NCBI GenBank assembly: GCA_001801405.1
Contig: MGXQ01000006.1
Span: forward strand, 1,945 to 9,749
Source of the DNA: Gammaproteobacteria bacterium RIFCSPHIGHO2_02_FULL_42_13
GTDB lineage: Bacteria; Pseudomonadota; Gammaproteobacteria; UBA12402
Length of the DNA: 7,805 nucleotides
Direction: 5' to 3'
Shown here: piece after piece, positions 1 through 7,072 of the stretch
How the letters are laid out: every line of letters begins with the position of its first letter
Position numbering within the stretch: the first letter of the stretch is position 1
Position numbers and translations under genes: made by a program
The notes under the pieces: generated by a model
What the model was told of the DNA's origin: nothing
Databases searched by the model: none
The model's input: only the letters and a program-made list of their open reading frames with translations

Positions 1-1134
1 CGCAGGAATATCTAAATATTCAACGTCTTGATCAACGTATTCAGCCGGCTTTGAGGAAGTGGGCGCGCTTTTTTTGCGCAACACAGCAGGCCTATCCAAT
101 TTATGATAATCCACCCGCGGCTCCGGAGCAACGCCCACAGCGGCCACCGATGGCGAGATATCATCATCTATTAAATTTTTGCCATCTATACCTGTCACAA
201 CAACGGTAACACGCATCTCATCGGTCATTTCAGGATCGATAACAGTGCCAACCACAACTGTTGCATTATCGGAGCTAAAGTGCCGAATAACACTGCCCAC
301 CGATTCAAACTCACCAATGGACATATTTAAGCCGGCGGTAATATTAACCAATACACCGCGCGCGCCTGTCAAATTAATATCCTCCAACAATGGGCTCGAA
401 ATAGCTGCTTCCGCTGCTTCCACGGCTCGCGTTGGACCAGTGGCCACGCCTGTACCCATCATCGCGACACCCATTTCGCGCATAACAGTACGCACATCTG
501 CAAAGTCAACATTGATCAAGCCAGGACGCGTAATCAATTCGGCAATACCTTGAACCGCGCCTAATAAAACATTATTCGCTGACTTAAAGGCATCCAATAA
601 GGTAATTTCCTTGCCCAAAACGCTCAATAATTTATCATTTGGAATGGTAATTAACGAGTCAACAAATTGCGCCAATTCTCGAATACCCCCATCAGCAACT
701 TCCATGCGCTTCGTGCCTTCAAATGAAAAAGGCTTCGTTACAACAGCGACGGTTAGTATTCCTAATTCCTTTGCAATTTGAGCGACAATCGGCGCAGCAC
801 CCGTGCCTGTACCACCACCCATACCAGCGGTAATAAAGATCATATCGGCGCCATCTAAAATTTCTTTAATGCGATCACGATCCTCTTCAGCTGATTGACG
901 ACCAATTTTGGGATCTGAACCTGCACCCAAACCCTTTGTGACTTCTGAACCCAGCTGCAATAAAGTACGAGCATTTGACGCTTTTAGTGCTTGCGAATCC
1001 GTGTTCGCACAAACAAAATCAACACCCTCAATCGCTTGCGTTAACATATGTTCTACCGCGTTACCGCCTCCGCCACCCACGCCTATTACCTTGATAACAG
1101 CGCTCTGCGGAAAGTTGTCTACTAACTCAAACAT
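1..1134 (-). CDS. ftsZ: Cell division protein FtsZ (3' end cut by window edge)
   Basis: FtsZ is the tubulin-like GTPase that polymerises at mid-cell into the Z ring and recruits the divisome. The reading frame is open from ATG at 1134 to the window edge, giving 378 residues. The GTP-binding tubulin signature GGGTGTG is at about residues 106-112, an N-terminal glycine-rich loop (GVGGGGGNAV) at about 18-27, and the T7 synergy loop (NVDFADVRTVM, with the two catalytic aspartates) at about 208-218. After a variable linker (about 320-370) the last visible residues, EYLDIPA, are the start of the conserved C-terminal peptide that binds FtsA and ZipA. Only around ten residues are probably missing, judging from E. 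coli FtsZ (383 residues). A GAGGG Shine-Dalgarno-like sequence lies at 1144-1148, about 9 bases before the ATG. It is the last gene of the ftsQ-ftsA-ftsZ block, 110 bases after ftsA. Identification is secure. Confidence 0.98.
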   Translation of the reverse strand, partial: MFELVDNFPQSAVIKVIGVGGGGGNAVEHMLTQAIEGVDFVCANTDSQALKASNARTLLQLGSEVTKGLGAGSDPKIGRQSAEEDRDRIKEILDGADMIFITAGMGGGTGTGAAPIVAQIAKELGILTVAVVTKPFSFEGTKRMEVADGGIRELAQFVDSLITIPNDKLLSVLGKEITLLDAFKSANNVLLGAVQGIAELITRPGLINVDFADVRTVMREMGVAMMGTGVATGPTRAVEAAEAAISSPLLEDINLTGARGVLVNITAGLNMSIGEFESVGSVIRHFSSDNATVVVGTVIDPEMTDEMRVTVVVTGIDGKNLIDDDISPSVAAVGVAPEPRVDYHKLDRPAVLRKKSAPTSSKPAEYVDQDVEYLDIPA

Positions 1135-1244
1135 TGTACCAGGCCCTCAATTAATCCATTTAATGAACCATATCTCATTACTATAACCAGAATATTTGAC
1201 AGAAGAAAGCCCCCGTCACAATATTTTGCTCAGCAACAACATAC

Positions 1245-2489
1245 CTAAAAACTACAGGTCACCCAATTTTTCATACGAGAAAATAGCCCTTCTGAGCTCC
1301 CTTCATAACGCACGGGCTCATGACCCACTTCATGTTGTTGTTGATAGCCATACAATAATAACCCTATGCCTGTTGCGTATTTTGGATTTTTCACCACATC
1401 CACAAGCCCGCTCACCTGTTCTGGCATGCCTAAACGCACCGGTGACTCAAAAACCTGTTCACCCAGCTCCAACACACCCGGCATCAATGCAGCCCCGCCG
1501 GTTATCACAACGCCAGCAGCAATTAAATCTTCAAAACCGCTACGACGAATTTCATTGCGCACCAAAGTCAATAATTCTTCATATCGCGGCTCACAGATTT
1601 CGGCTAATGCCCGACGAGAAAACTGGCGACCGAGACGATTACCGACGCTCGCCACTTCAAAAACTTCTGACTCATCCGCTAACTCAACCATAGCATAACC
1701 ATGTGCTTGCTTGATATCTTCTGCATTTTGAGTCGGCGTACGCAATGCGATCGCGATATCATTAGTAACCTGATCGCCGGCAATGGGAATAACTGCTGTA
1801 TGACGAATGGCACCATCCACAAAAATCGCAATATCCGTCGTTCCACCACCGATATCCACTAAGCAAACACCCAACTCTTTTTCATCATCGGAAAGCACCG
1901 CATAACTAGAAGCCAATTGTTCTAAAATAACATCCGTTACTTCTAATCCACATTGACGCACGCATTTGACGATGTTTTGAGCCGCACTCACCGCCCCTGT
2001 AATAATATGTACTTTCGCCTCTAAACGAACACCTGACATTCCAATAGGATCGCGAATGCCATCTTGATTATTCACAATAAATTCTTGTGGTAAAATATGT
2101 AAAATCTTTTGATCAGCAGGAATTGCCACGGCACGCGCCGCATCAATCACGCGATCAATGTCGGCCTGCGTCACTTCTTGATCGCGAATGGCCACAATAC
2201 CGTGCGAATTTAAACTACGAATATGACTGCCCGCAACGCCGGTGTAGACGGAATGAATTTGACAACCTGCCATCAGTTCAGCCTCTTCGACCGCACGTCG
2301 AATAGACTGCATCGTTGAATCAATATTCACAACCACGCCACGCTTTAATCCATGCGATGGCGTAGAGCCCACACCGATCACATGCACATTACCATCGGAT
2401 GAGACTTCCCCAACGATCGCTGCAACCTTTGACGTTCCAATGTCTAACCCGACAAATAAATTTTTCTCAGGTTGTTTTTTTCTCGTCAT
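1245..2489 (-). CDS. ftsA: Cell division protein FtsA
   Basis: FtsA is the actin/Hsp70-fold ATPase that ties FtsZ filaments to the inner membrane and recruits later divisome proteins. The 414 residues show the phosphate-1 motif GLDIGTSKVAAIVGE (about 14-28), the phosphate-2 motif VDIGGGTTD (about 211-219) and the adenosine motif ITGGAALMPG (about 329-338). The region between the first two motifs contains the FtsA-specific 1C subdomain in place of actin subdomain 1B. The C-terminal GLFSRMKNWVTCSF (401-414) fits the conserved amphipathic membrane-targeting helix, so the protein is full length (E. coli FtsA has 420 residues). The ATG at 2489 has a good Shine-Dalgarno GGAG about 8 bases upstream. 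That site abuts the ftsQ stop codon, with a 13-base gap between the genes, so translational coupling is likely. Plus-strand open frames across this gene are shadows. Confidence 0.98.
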   Translation of the reverse strand: MTRKKQPEKNLFVGLDIGTSKVAAIVGEVSSDGNVHVIGVGSTPSHGLKRGVVVNIDSTMQSIRRAVEEAELMAGCQIHSVYTGVAGSHIRSLNSHGIVAIRDQEVTQADIDRVIDAARAVAIPADQKILHILPQEFIVNNQDGIRDPIGMSGVRLEAKVHIITGAVSAAQNIVKCVRQCGLEVTDVILEQLASSYAVLSDDEKELGVCLVDIGGGTTDIAIFVDGAIRHTAVIPIAGDQVTNDIAIALRTPTQNAEDIKQAHGYAMVELADESEVFEVASVGNRLGRQFSRRALAEICEPRYEELLTLVRNEIRRSGFEDLIAAGVVITGGAALMPGVLELGEQVFESPVRLGMPEQVSGLVDVVKNPKYATGIGLLLYGYQQQHEVGHEPVRYEGSSEGLFSRMKNWVTCSF

Positions 2490-2502
2490 ATCTCACTCTC
2501 CA

Positions 2503-3228
2503 TTAAGATGCCCATTTCACTGCCATACCATTCTGATATTGTAAATCGACTTCTTGCGCGCGCCTAGCATTTGTCGCAAATACTTCTGGATATACTTTAG
2601 CAAAACGTTCCACTCGATCCAAAACATTGTCACGACCTAATTTTAATGTCACCCCACTATCTAATGTAACTGATAAAAACTGTCCTGGATCACTCTCAAC
2701 CGCTATTATCTGCATATTAAGCGGTTTTAGAATATCACTGATCTGCTGGTAATAACTTAACATTTGAACCGTAGAGGTCACATCGCCAATAAATTTTGGC
2801 AGTTTTTTGACCTCTTCTTGTGATAAATTCACTTGAAAAATTTCACCATACGCATTGATCAAGCTATTATTACCAAAACGTGCAACGGGTTTCTGAGCAG
2901 AAACATTGATCAGCAGCGTGGCAGGCCAAATACGACGTACCTCAGCCTGAGAAATATCGGATAAACTTTGAACAGAAGCCTGCATTTTTTGTAACTTTAC
3001 ATTAAAAAATCCATTTTCAACCGCAGGCTTTAAAATTTTCTGTATCTGTGCTTGATCGGCCGGATTCACTTCCCCACGAACAATCACCTCTTCGATTGGA
3101 AATGCACGCTCTTCGTGCACCACAAACAACGCGCCCGCACCCAAGACAAAAACCACCAATAAAAACATCATCCAGCTGCTATATCGCGTTGATCGCGGAG
3201 ACTTCTTGTGCACTTCCTGTTTTGACAT
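2503..3228 (-). CDS. ftsQ: Cell division protein FtsQ
   Basis: FtsQ is a bitopic inner-membrane divisome protein that bridges early cytoplasmic components and the periplasmic FtsB-FtsL complex. The 241 residues begin with a short basic cytoplasmic tail (about 1-17), then one membrane segment (about 19-37, MMFLLVVFVLGAGALFVV). A POTRA domain follows at about 43-111, starting FPIEEVIVRG and ending in the family pattern WPATLLINVSAQKPVARFG. The periplasmic beta domain contains LINAYGEIFQV (about 123-133) and ends with VDLQYQNGMAVKW, the conserved C-terminal strand that contacts FtsB. It is shorter than E. coli FtsQ (276 residues), mainly by lacking the non-conserved C-terminal tail. It is the first gene after a terminator and a hairpin-rich gap, so it probably starts the ftsQAZ transcript from its own promoter. 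The Shine-Dalgarno is weak (GAGAG close to the ATG). Confidence 0.96.
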   Translation of the reverse strand: MSKQEVHKKSPRSTRYSSWMMFLLVVFVLGAGALFVVHEERAFPIEEVIVRGEVNPADQAQIQKILKPAVENGFFNVKLQKMQASVQSLSDISQAEVRRIWPATLLINVSAQKPVARFGNNSLINAYGEIFQVNLSQEEVKKLPKFIGDVTSTVQMLSYYQQISDILKPLNMQIIAVESDPGQFLSVTLDSGVTLKLGRDNVLDRVERFAKVYPEVFATNARRAQEVDLQYQNGMAVKWAS

Positions 3229-3263
3229 CAGCTCTCTATTCCACCAAACAAATACAAAAGATT

Positions 3264-3292
3264 ATTATACTGTATTGTGAAGGGGATGCATA
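3264..3292 (-). promoter_or_regulatory. Candidate promoter of ftsQ (ftsQAZ)
   Basis: A perfect TATAAT is present on the minus strand at 3269-3264. The hexamer 17 bases upstream (TATGCA, 3292-3287) is only a 3/6 match to the -35 consensus. The implied start, near 3257, would leave a leader of about 28 bases before the ftsQ ATG. A promoter is expected here because an intrinsic terminator at 3441-3461 separates ftsQ from the upstream genes. Both core elements lie within or next to the 7-bp inverted repeat described separately, so the weak -35 could reflect activator dependence. This is inference from consensus matching. Confidence 0.5.
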
Positions 3293-3296
3293 CAGT
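3269..3296. repeat. Inverted repeat ACTGTAT-N14-ATACAGT over the ftsQ promoter
   Basis: Perfect 7-bp arms lie at 3269-3275 and 3290-3296, separated by 14 bases. On the minus strand the downstream arm overlaps the first T of the TATAAT box by one base, and the upstream arm covers most of the -35 position. The two-turn arm-to-arm distance (21 bp between equivalent positions) fits a dimeric regulator, but no regulator is identified. The half-site resembles a LexA half-site but the spacing does not fit LexA. Confidence 0.35.
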
Positions 3297-3318
3297 GCCT
3301 TTATTGCGAAGCAAATAC

Positions 3319-3419
3319 CTCGCGGCTTGCCGCGAGTACTTTACGCATGGGGTTTCTAAAGGGGAGAGGCGAATCTCCCCTTTAGTCGCCGTTTGCGCGA
3401 ATTTACTTCGCGCAGGCGA
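3319..3419. repeat. Array of three hairpins in the ATPase-ftsQ gap (REP-like intergenic element)
   Basis: Three perfect or near-perfect hairpins follow each other. The first is 3319-3325 / 3330-3336 (CTCGCGG with CCGCGAG, loop CTTG). The second is 3356-3367 / 3374-3385 (12-bp perfect stem CTAAAGGGGAGA, 6-base loop). The third is 3394-3401 / 3407-3414 (TGCGCGAA with TTCGCGCA, 5-base loop), extended by an outer stem 3386-3390 / 3415-3419 across a 3-base bulge. The second and third abut exactly. No open frame of interest covers them and none is followed by a T run, so they are not simple intrinsic terminators. GC-rich palindromes in an intergenic gap of a genome with a REP-associated transposase suggest a dispersed REP/BIME-like repeat. 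This is inference, because only one copy is visible. Confidence 0.55.
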
Positions 3420-3435
3420 TCAATAAAAGAAATAA

Positions 3436-3472
3436 AAATACCCCGCCTGCTTGCAGCGGGGATTTTTATTTT
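3436..3472 (-). terminator. Bidirectional intrinsic terminator after the ATPase gene
   Basis: A GC-rich hairpin at 3441-3461 (CCCCGC paired with GCGGGG, inner TG/CA pairs past a one-base bulge, loop CTTG) is flanked by an A-rich run on the left and a T-rich run on the right. Read on the minus strand, it starts 4 bases after the TAA of the ATPase gene (3468-3466) and is followed by TATTTTTATTT, a good termination tract. Read on the plus strand, it is followed by ATTTTTATTTT, so it can also stop transcription in that direction. It would end the transcript from the upstream genes before ftsQ. Confidence 0.85.
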
Positions 3473-4608
3473 ACCCACTGCCCCTGCCATAATTTTTCAA
3501 GAAAAATCCGCCAAGGCAAAATATGGATACCATCCACCATACGCGGTTCTTTTTCAGAACACACAACGAGATAATGTTTTAATTTTTTCTCCTCACGCAA
3601 CATGCTTAATGCTTTAAGATCATGAGCCGATATTGCCGCGCTCGCCTTAACCTCAATGGCTGTCATGTCACCCAAAATAAAATCGACCTCCAATCCTGTC
3701 GTTGATCGCCAATATGACAACGAACATCCCGCGACATAATCTACAAAAGTTTTTAATTCGTGAAATATGACGCTTTCAAATGCCTCGCCAAATTCGGGTG
3801 ATCCTAACTGAATCAAGCTGCGATGTTGCAATTTTCTCGTTACCCCTGCATCAAATAAATAATATTTTGATGTCGTGATCGGCTTTCGCTTAATCGTTTT
3901 ATTCCAAGCCGGCAATTCAAATAACAACAATGTATCTTTTAAAATTTGAAAATATTCATGTATCGTCGTACGCGCCACCTGCGCATCATTCGCGATTTTT
4001 GTGTAATTAATTATTTTACCATTACATAAACCCGCGATCTCGAGAAATCGACTAAATGCCGGTAAATTTCGTGTTAATCCTTCAGCAGCAATTTCTTCTC
4101 GTAAATATAACCCTAAATAATCTTGTAAATTCTCATCGGGCGTATCGGATAAATAAACAGACGGTAATAATCCATAATTCACCGCACGCAATAAATCAAA
4201 CTGACTTTGCAATTCACAAAAACTAAAGGGATGTAAGTGTTGGACATGCGCTCGACCACCCAGTAAATTAACACCGCTACGACGCAATTTCCTGGCGCTC
4301 GAACCAGTTAATAAGAAACGAATTCCTTTTTCTTCAATCAACCAATGCACCTCATTCAATAATTCAGGCAAACGCTGCACCTCATCAATCACCACAATCT
4401 TATCCGGTGAAAGAGCGCATTCTTCCCGTATGCGTTGTGGCGCACGATTTAACGTAACATAGGTATCGCTTTCTAATAAATTATAAACGCGATGCTGCGA
4501 GAACAATTGACGAATCAACCAAGTTTTCCCGGTTTGACGAGGACCAAACAGAAAAACCGATTTTTTCTTCAGTGTGGACAAAAGATCAATATGACGCTGA
4601 ATATTCAT
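3466..4608 (-). CDS. AAA+ ATPase with C-terminal DUF4143 domain (COG1373-type)
   Basis: This 380-residue cytoplasmic protein belongs to the widespread ATPase-DUF4143 family, whose cellular role is not established. The ATPase part has Walker A GPRQTGKT (about 22-29), Walker B IVVIDEVQ (71-78) and a sensor-1-like FLLTGSSARKLRR (about 98-110). A winged-helix-like stretch (about 198-232, containing YTKIANDAQVARTTIHEYFQ) leads into the DUF4143 region. The C-terminus has GEAFESVIFHEL (274-285), YWRSTTGLEVDFIL (299-312) and AIEVKAS (317-323), a pattern reminiscent of PD-(D/E)XK nuclease folds (E, D and E-x-K), though activity cannot be claimed. It occupies the place of ddl between murB and ftsQ. It has its own near-consensus promoter with paired operators and its own terminator, and looks intact. 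The Shine-Dalgarno is poor (only GGTG before the ATG). It is unlikely to act in division and is more likely an acquired cassette. Confidence 0.93.
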   Translation of the reverse strand: MNIQRHIDLLSTLKKKSVFLFGPRQTGKTWLIRQLFSQHRVYNLLESDTYVTLNRAPQRIREECALSPDKIVVIDEVQRLPELLNEVHWLIEEKGIRFLLTGSSARKLRRSGVNLLGGRAHVQHLHPFSFCELQSQFDLLRAVNYGLLPSVYLSDTPDENLQDYLGLYLREEIAAEGLTRNLPAFSRFLEIAGLCNGKIINYTKIANDAQVARTTIHEYFQILKDTLLLFELPAWNKTIKRKPITTSKYYLFDAGVTRKLQHRSLIQLGSPEFGEAFESVIFHELKTFVDYVAGCSLSYWRSTTGLEVDFILGDMTAIEVKASAAISAHDLKALSMLREEKKLKHYLVVCSEKEPRMVDGIHILPWRIFLEKLWQGQWVK

Positions 4609-4621
4609 AAAACACCAATAA

Positions 4622-4650
4622 TTGACGACTCTATTGTCAATTATTATAGT
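4622..4650 (+). promoter_or_regulatory. Candidate opposing promoter reading toward the murB 3' end
   Basis: Because the inverted repeat is nearly symmetric, the plus strand also carries TTGACG (4622-4627) and TATAGT (4645-4650), each a 5/6 match, with a 17-base spacer. Transcription would enter murB antisense from its 3' end. It may be only a by-product of the symmetry, since no plus-strand gene follows. Confidence 0.35.
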
Positions 4651-4672
4651 TAATTGACAACAGAGTTGTCAA
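4643..4672 (-). promoter_or_regulatory. Near-consensus promoter of the ATPase gene
   Basis: On the minus strand a perfect TTGACA (4672-4667) and a perfect TATAAT (4648-4643) are separated by 18 bases. Transcription would start near 4636 and leave a leader of about 28 bases before the ATG at 4608. Such a strong core promoter, buried in two palindromic sites, suggests tight repression that can be released. Confidence 0.75.
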
Positions 4673-4739
4673 ACAAAAAAACGGAATAATAAAAACACAG
4701 TATATTCAGTTGGTTATAAAAATCACTTCTGGACTCAAA

Positions 4740-5624
4740 TCAGCCAATAATCCGCACTTCTAACTCCAATCGCACGCCGCTATCTCTCTCGACGGTTTCT
4801 TGGATATGTGCAATGACACTTTCAACGTCAGCGGATGTGGCCTTGCCGAGATTGACAATAAAATTAGCGTGCTGATCAGATACTTGCGCATCACCGACAC
4901 GATAACCCTTTAAATTACTCTCGGTAATTAATTTAGCGGCACTCTGATTGGGCGGATTACGAAACACCGATCCGGCATTGGGCAATTTTAGCGGATGCTT
5001 TTCTTGTCGTTTTTTCAGCATCTCGTGCATCTGTTGCAAACTTGTCTCACGATTGCCCGGCGGCAACTTCCAACGCGCGCCGACAAACCATTCGTCAACA
5101 GGCATATTGACATGACGATAGCCGACTTCATACTCTGTTGGTTTTCGATGATGTATTTGTCCGTCACGATCGATGGATTCTAATTCAACAATATGATCCC
5201 AAGTTGCTTGCGTGTATGCCCCCGCGTTCATCGTCAGTGCGCCACCGACAGTACCCGGAATACCAATTAAAAACTCAAATCCAGTTAATGCATTCTCGGC
5301 CGCAAATCGCGATAATTGCGCGCTGGGCAATCCGGCTTGCGCGTAAATCATCCCACGCAATTTATCAAATTTTATACCGTCTAAATTATTTTTTATTAAA
5401 ACAATCGCACCATTAAACCCCGCGTCACGCACCAAAATATTAGTACCCGCACCTAAAAATATAATGGGTTCTTCTTTCGGCAACATCAACAAAAAATGAG
5501 AAAGATCCTCAACGGTTGCCGGTTGAAAAAAAAATTTCGCCGGACCGCCAATTTTCCACGACGTATAGGGCGCTAACACAGTGTTTTCTGAGAATTGGCC
5601 TTTTAAACCCAAAAAATTAGACAT
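4740..5624 (-). CDS. murB: UDP-N-acetylenolpyruvoylglucosamine reductase MurB
   Basis: MurB is the cytoplasmic FAD enzyme that reduces UDP-GlcNAc-enolpyruvate to UDP-MurNAc with NADPH, the second committed step of peptidoglycan synthesis. The 294 residues show TSWKIGGPA (21-29), the FAD-binding GAGTNILVRD (58-67) and GIPGTVGGALTMNAGAY (121-137). They also show GYR (168-170), PNAGSVFRNP (215-224, whose serine is the expected proton donor), and a C-terminal LELEVRIIG with the conserved catalytic-region glutamate. The length is close to type II MurB proteins and shorter than the type I enzyme of E. coli (342 residues). The gene begins 7 bases after the murC stop codon, with a poor Shine-Dalgarno, which suggests translational coupling to murC. 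The product feeds MurC directly. About 130 bases separate its stop from the ATPase gene. Confidence 0.97.
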   Translation of the reverse strand: MSNFLGLKGQFSENTVLAPYTSWKIGGPAKFFFQPATVEDLSHFLLMLPKEEPIIFLGAGTNILVRDAGFNGAIVLIKNNLDGIKFDKLRGMIYAQAGLPSAQLSRFAAENALTGFEFLIGIPGTVGGALTMNAGAYTQATWDHIVELESIDRDGQIHHRKPTEYEVGYRHVNMPVDEWFVGARWKLPPGNRETSLQQMHEMLKKRQEKHPLKLPNAGSVFRNPPNQSAAKLITESNLKGYRVGDAQVSDQHANFIVNLGKATSADVESVIAHIQETVERDSGVRLELEVRIIG

Positions 5625-5631
5625 AACCAGT

Positions 5632-7038
5632 TTACTTTAATAGATTTTTTATTGTCGCACTCACATCGCCCGCACCCTGCGAAATCAGAACATCATTGTT
5701 TTTAATCACATCGCACAATACATCATATAATGTTGATTTATCTGATACGAGCACCGGGTTCACTTTGCCTTTTGCACGAACACGCTCACACAATGTATCA
5801 GCATCGGCGCCCGGAATCTCGATTTCGCTTGCCGCATAAACGTCTAACATAATTAACGCATCTACATCCGATAAAACTTGCGCAAACTCATCCATTAAAT
5901 CACGTGTACGCGAATAACGATGTGGCTGAAATACCATCACAATACGACGATCTGGCCAGCTATTTTTTGCCGCTTGATAAGTCGCCATAATTTCTTTTGG
6001 ATGATGACCATAATCATCTATAACTAACGCGGTTTTTGAATCAAATTGATACTCGCCCAACTGTTGAAAACGCCGGTTCACACCTTGAAACTGTTTTAAT
6101 GCATGCATAATATCTTCATCTGACACACCCAACTCTGTTGCGATCGTAATCGCTGCCAATGCATTTAACATATTATGTTGACCGGGCAAATTCAACTGAA
6201 TTTTTAAATTTTGTGCATGATTTTCACGCACCACATCAAAAAAGACTTGCGTCCCCTTTTGACAAAAATTAATGGCGCGCACATCCGCCTCTTCACTCAC
6301 ACCATACGTTAATATCGGCCGACTAATTTTCGGAATCAATTGTTTGACAACAAGATCATCCAGGCATAAAACGCTCAATCCATAAAATGGCAACTGATGT
6401 AAAAAATCCAAAAACGCTTGTTTTAAGCAGTCAAAATCATTGTTATACGTGCTCATATGATCGGCATCAATATTGGTAACAACTGCAATCATAGGATGCA
6501 AATGCAAAAACGATGCATCACTTTCGTCCGCCTCAACCACCAAATGTTGCCCCGAACCCAAATACGCATTCGTCCCCATGCTATTCACACGACCGCCAAT
6601 AACAAAGGTTGGATCCAATTTTGCTTGCGCCAAAAGCGTCGCCAACAAACTGGTCGTGGTTGTTTTACCATGCGTGCCTGCCACCGCAATGCCATAACGA
6701 AATCGCATCAACTCCGCTAACATTTGCGCACGCGGGACAATGGGAATACGTCTCTCTCGCGCAGTAATTATTTCAATATTATTGGATTGAATCGCAGACG
6801 AAATCACAACAACATCGGCATCACGCACAAAATCCGCACGATGACCTTGATAAATTTGCACACCCAATTGTTTTAAGTTTTGCGTAATAGACGTATCGTT
6901 TAGATCAGAACCCGTTATCTCATAGCCTTCGCGCACGAGTATTTCGGCAATGCCGCTCATACCAATACCGCCAATGCCAACGAAATGAATACGACGTACA
7001 CGTCGCATTTGAGGCATTCCTGATTTATAAGCTTCCAT
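5632..7038 (-). CDS. murC: UDP-N-acetylmuramate--L-alanine ligase MurC
   Basis: MurC is the cytoplasmic ATP-dependent ligase that adds L-alanine to UDP-MurNAc, starting the peptide stem. The 468 residues show an N-terminal Rossmann-like UDP-binding motif HFVGIGGIGMSGIAE, the Mur ligase P-loop AGTHGKTTTT (about 120-129), EADESD (about 169-174), TNIDADH (about 188-194), PGQHN, VIDDYGHHP (about 339-347) and FQPHRYSRTRD. All are typical of full-length MurC (E. coli has 491 residues). A TTG codon at 7041 lies directly before the ATG at 7038. I prefer the ATG because the AGGTGA Shine-Dalgarno touches the TTG and is too close to it. It is the first gene of the murC-murB unit. The expected upstream murG/ftsW are not adjacent; a divergent accessory region is there instead. 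Confidence 0.97.
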   Translation of the reverse strand: MEAYKSGMPQMRRVRRIHFVGIGGIGMSGIAEILVREGYEITGSDLNDTSITQNLKQLGVQIYQGHRADFVRDADVVVISSAIQSNNIEIITARERRIPIVPRAQMLAELMRFRYGIAVAGTHGKTTTTSLLATLLAQAKLDPTFVIGGRVNSMGTNAYLGSGQHLVVEADESDASFLHLHPMIAVVTNIDADHMSTYNNDFDCLKQAFLDFLHQLPFYGLSVLCLDDLVVKQLIPKISRPILTYGVSEEADVRAINFCQKGTQVFFDVVRENHAQNLKIQLNLPGQHNMLNALAAITIATELGVSDEDIMHALKQFQGVNRRFQQLGEYQFDSKTALVIDDYGHHPKEIMATYQAAKNSWPDRRIVMVFQPHRYSRTRDLMDEFAQVLSDVDALIMLDVYAASEIEIPGADADTLCERVRAKGKVNPVLVSDKSTLYDVLCDVIKNNDVLISQGAGDVSATIKNLLK

Positions 7039-7041
7039 CAA

Positions 7042-7047
7042 TCACCT
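7042..7047 (-). promoter_or_regulatory. murC: Ribosome binding site of murC (decides the start)
   Basis: AGGTGA on the minus strand, complementary to the 16S rRNA tail, ends 3 bases before the ATG at 7038 and is directly adjacent to the alternative TTG at 7041. The AGG core lies 6 bases from the ATG, which favours ATG. Confidence 0.6.
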
Positions 7048-7072
7048 GACAAATTTGACTAACCGAATCTGA

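Larger units (their letters stand above)
4622..4672. repeat. 51-bp inverted repeat of two 19-bp palindromic operator-like sites
   Basis: The arms 4622-4643 and 4651-4672 are inverted copies of each other with 20 of 22 bases matching and a 7-base centre (TTATAGT). Each arm contains a 19-bp palindrome. The site at 4654-4672 is perfect (TTGACAAC, 3-base centre, GTTGTCAA). The site at 4622-4640 is the same with two mismatches between its half-sites. Their centres (4631 and 4663) are 32 bp apart, close to three helical turns, so a dimeric protein could bind both on one DNA face. The first palindrome covers the -35 of the ATPase promoter and the second covers its start site. That is the usual layout for a repressor. 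The binding protein is not identified; autoregulation by the ATPase product, through its winged-helix-like segment, is one possibility. Confidence 0.75.

Noticed and set aside
1180..1185. Promoter for ftsZ with TATAGT in the 110-base ftsA-ftsZ gap
   Set aside because: No acceptable -35 hexamer lies at 16-18 bases. ftsZ promoters often lie inside ftsA, but I could not single one out.
1196..1693. Plus-strand open frames opposite ftsA and the other minus-strand genes
   Set aside because: They lie antisense to proteins with clear family motifs, and their translations look like low-complexity antisense sequence.
3269..3296. LexA (SOS) box at the ftsQ promoter
   Set aside because: CTGT and ACAG half-sites are present, but 16 bases separate them instead of the 8 required in gammaproteobacterial LexA boxes.
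3356..3385. 12-bp hairpin as a second intrinsic terminator
   Set aside because: Neither strand has a T run after the stem, unlike the hairpin at 3441-3461.
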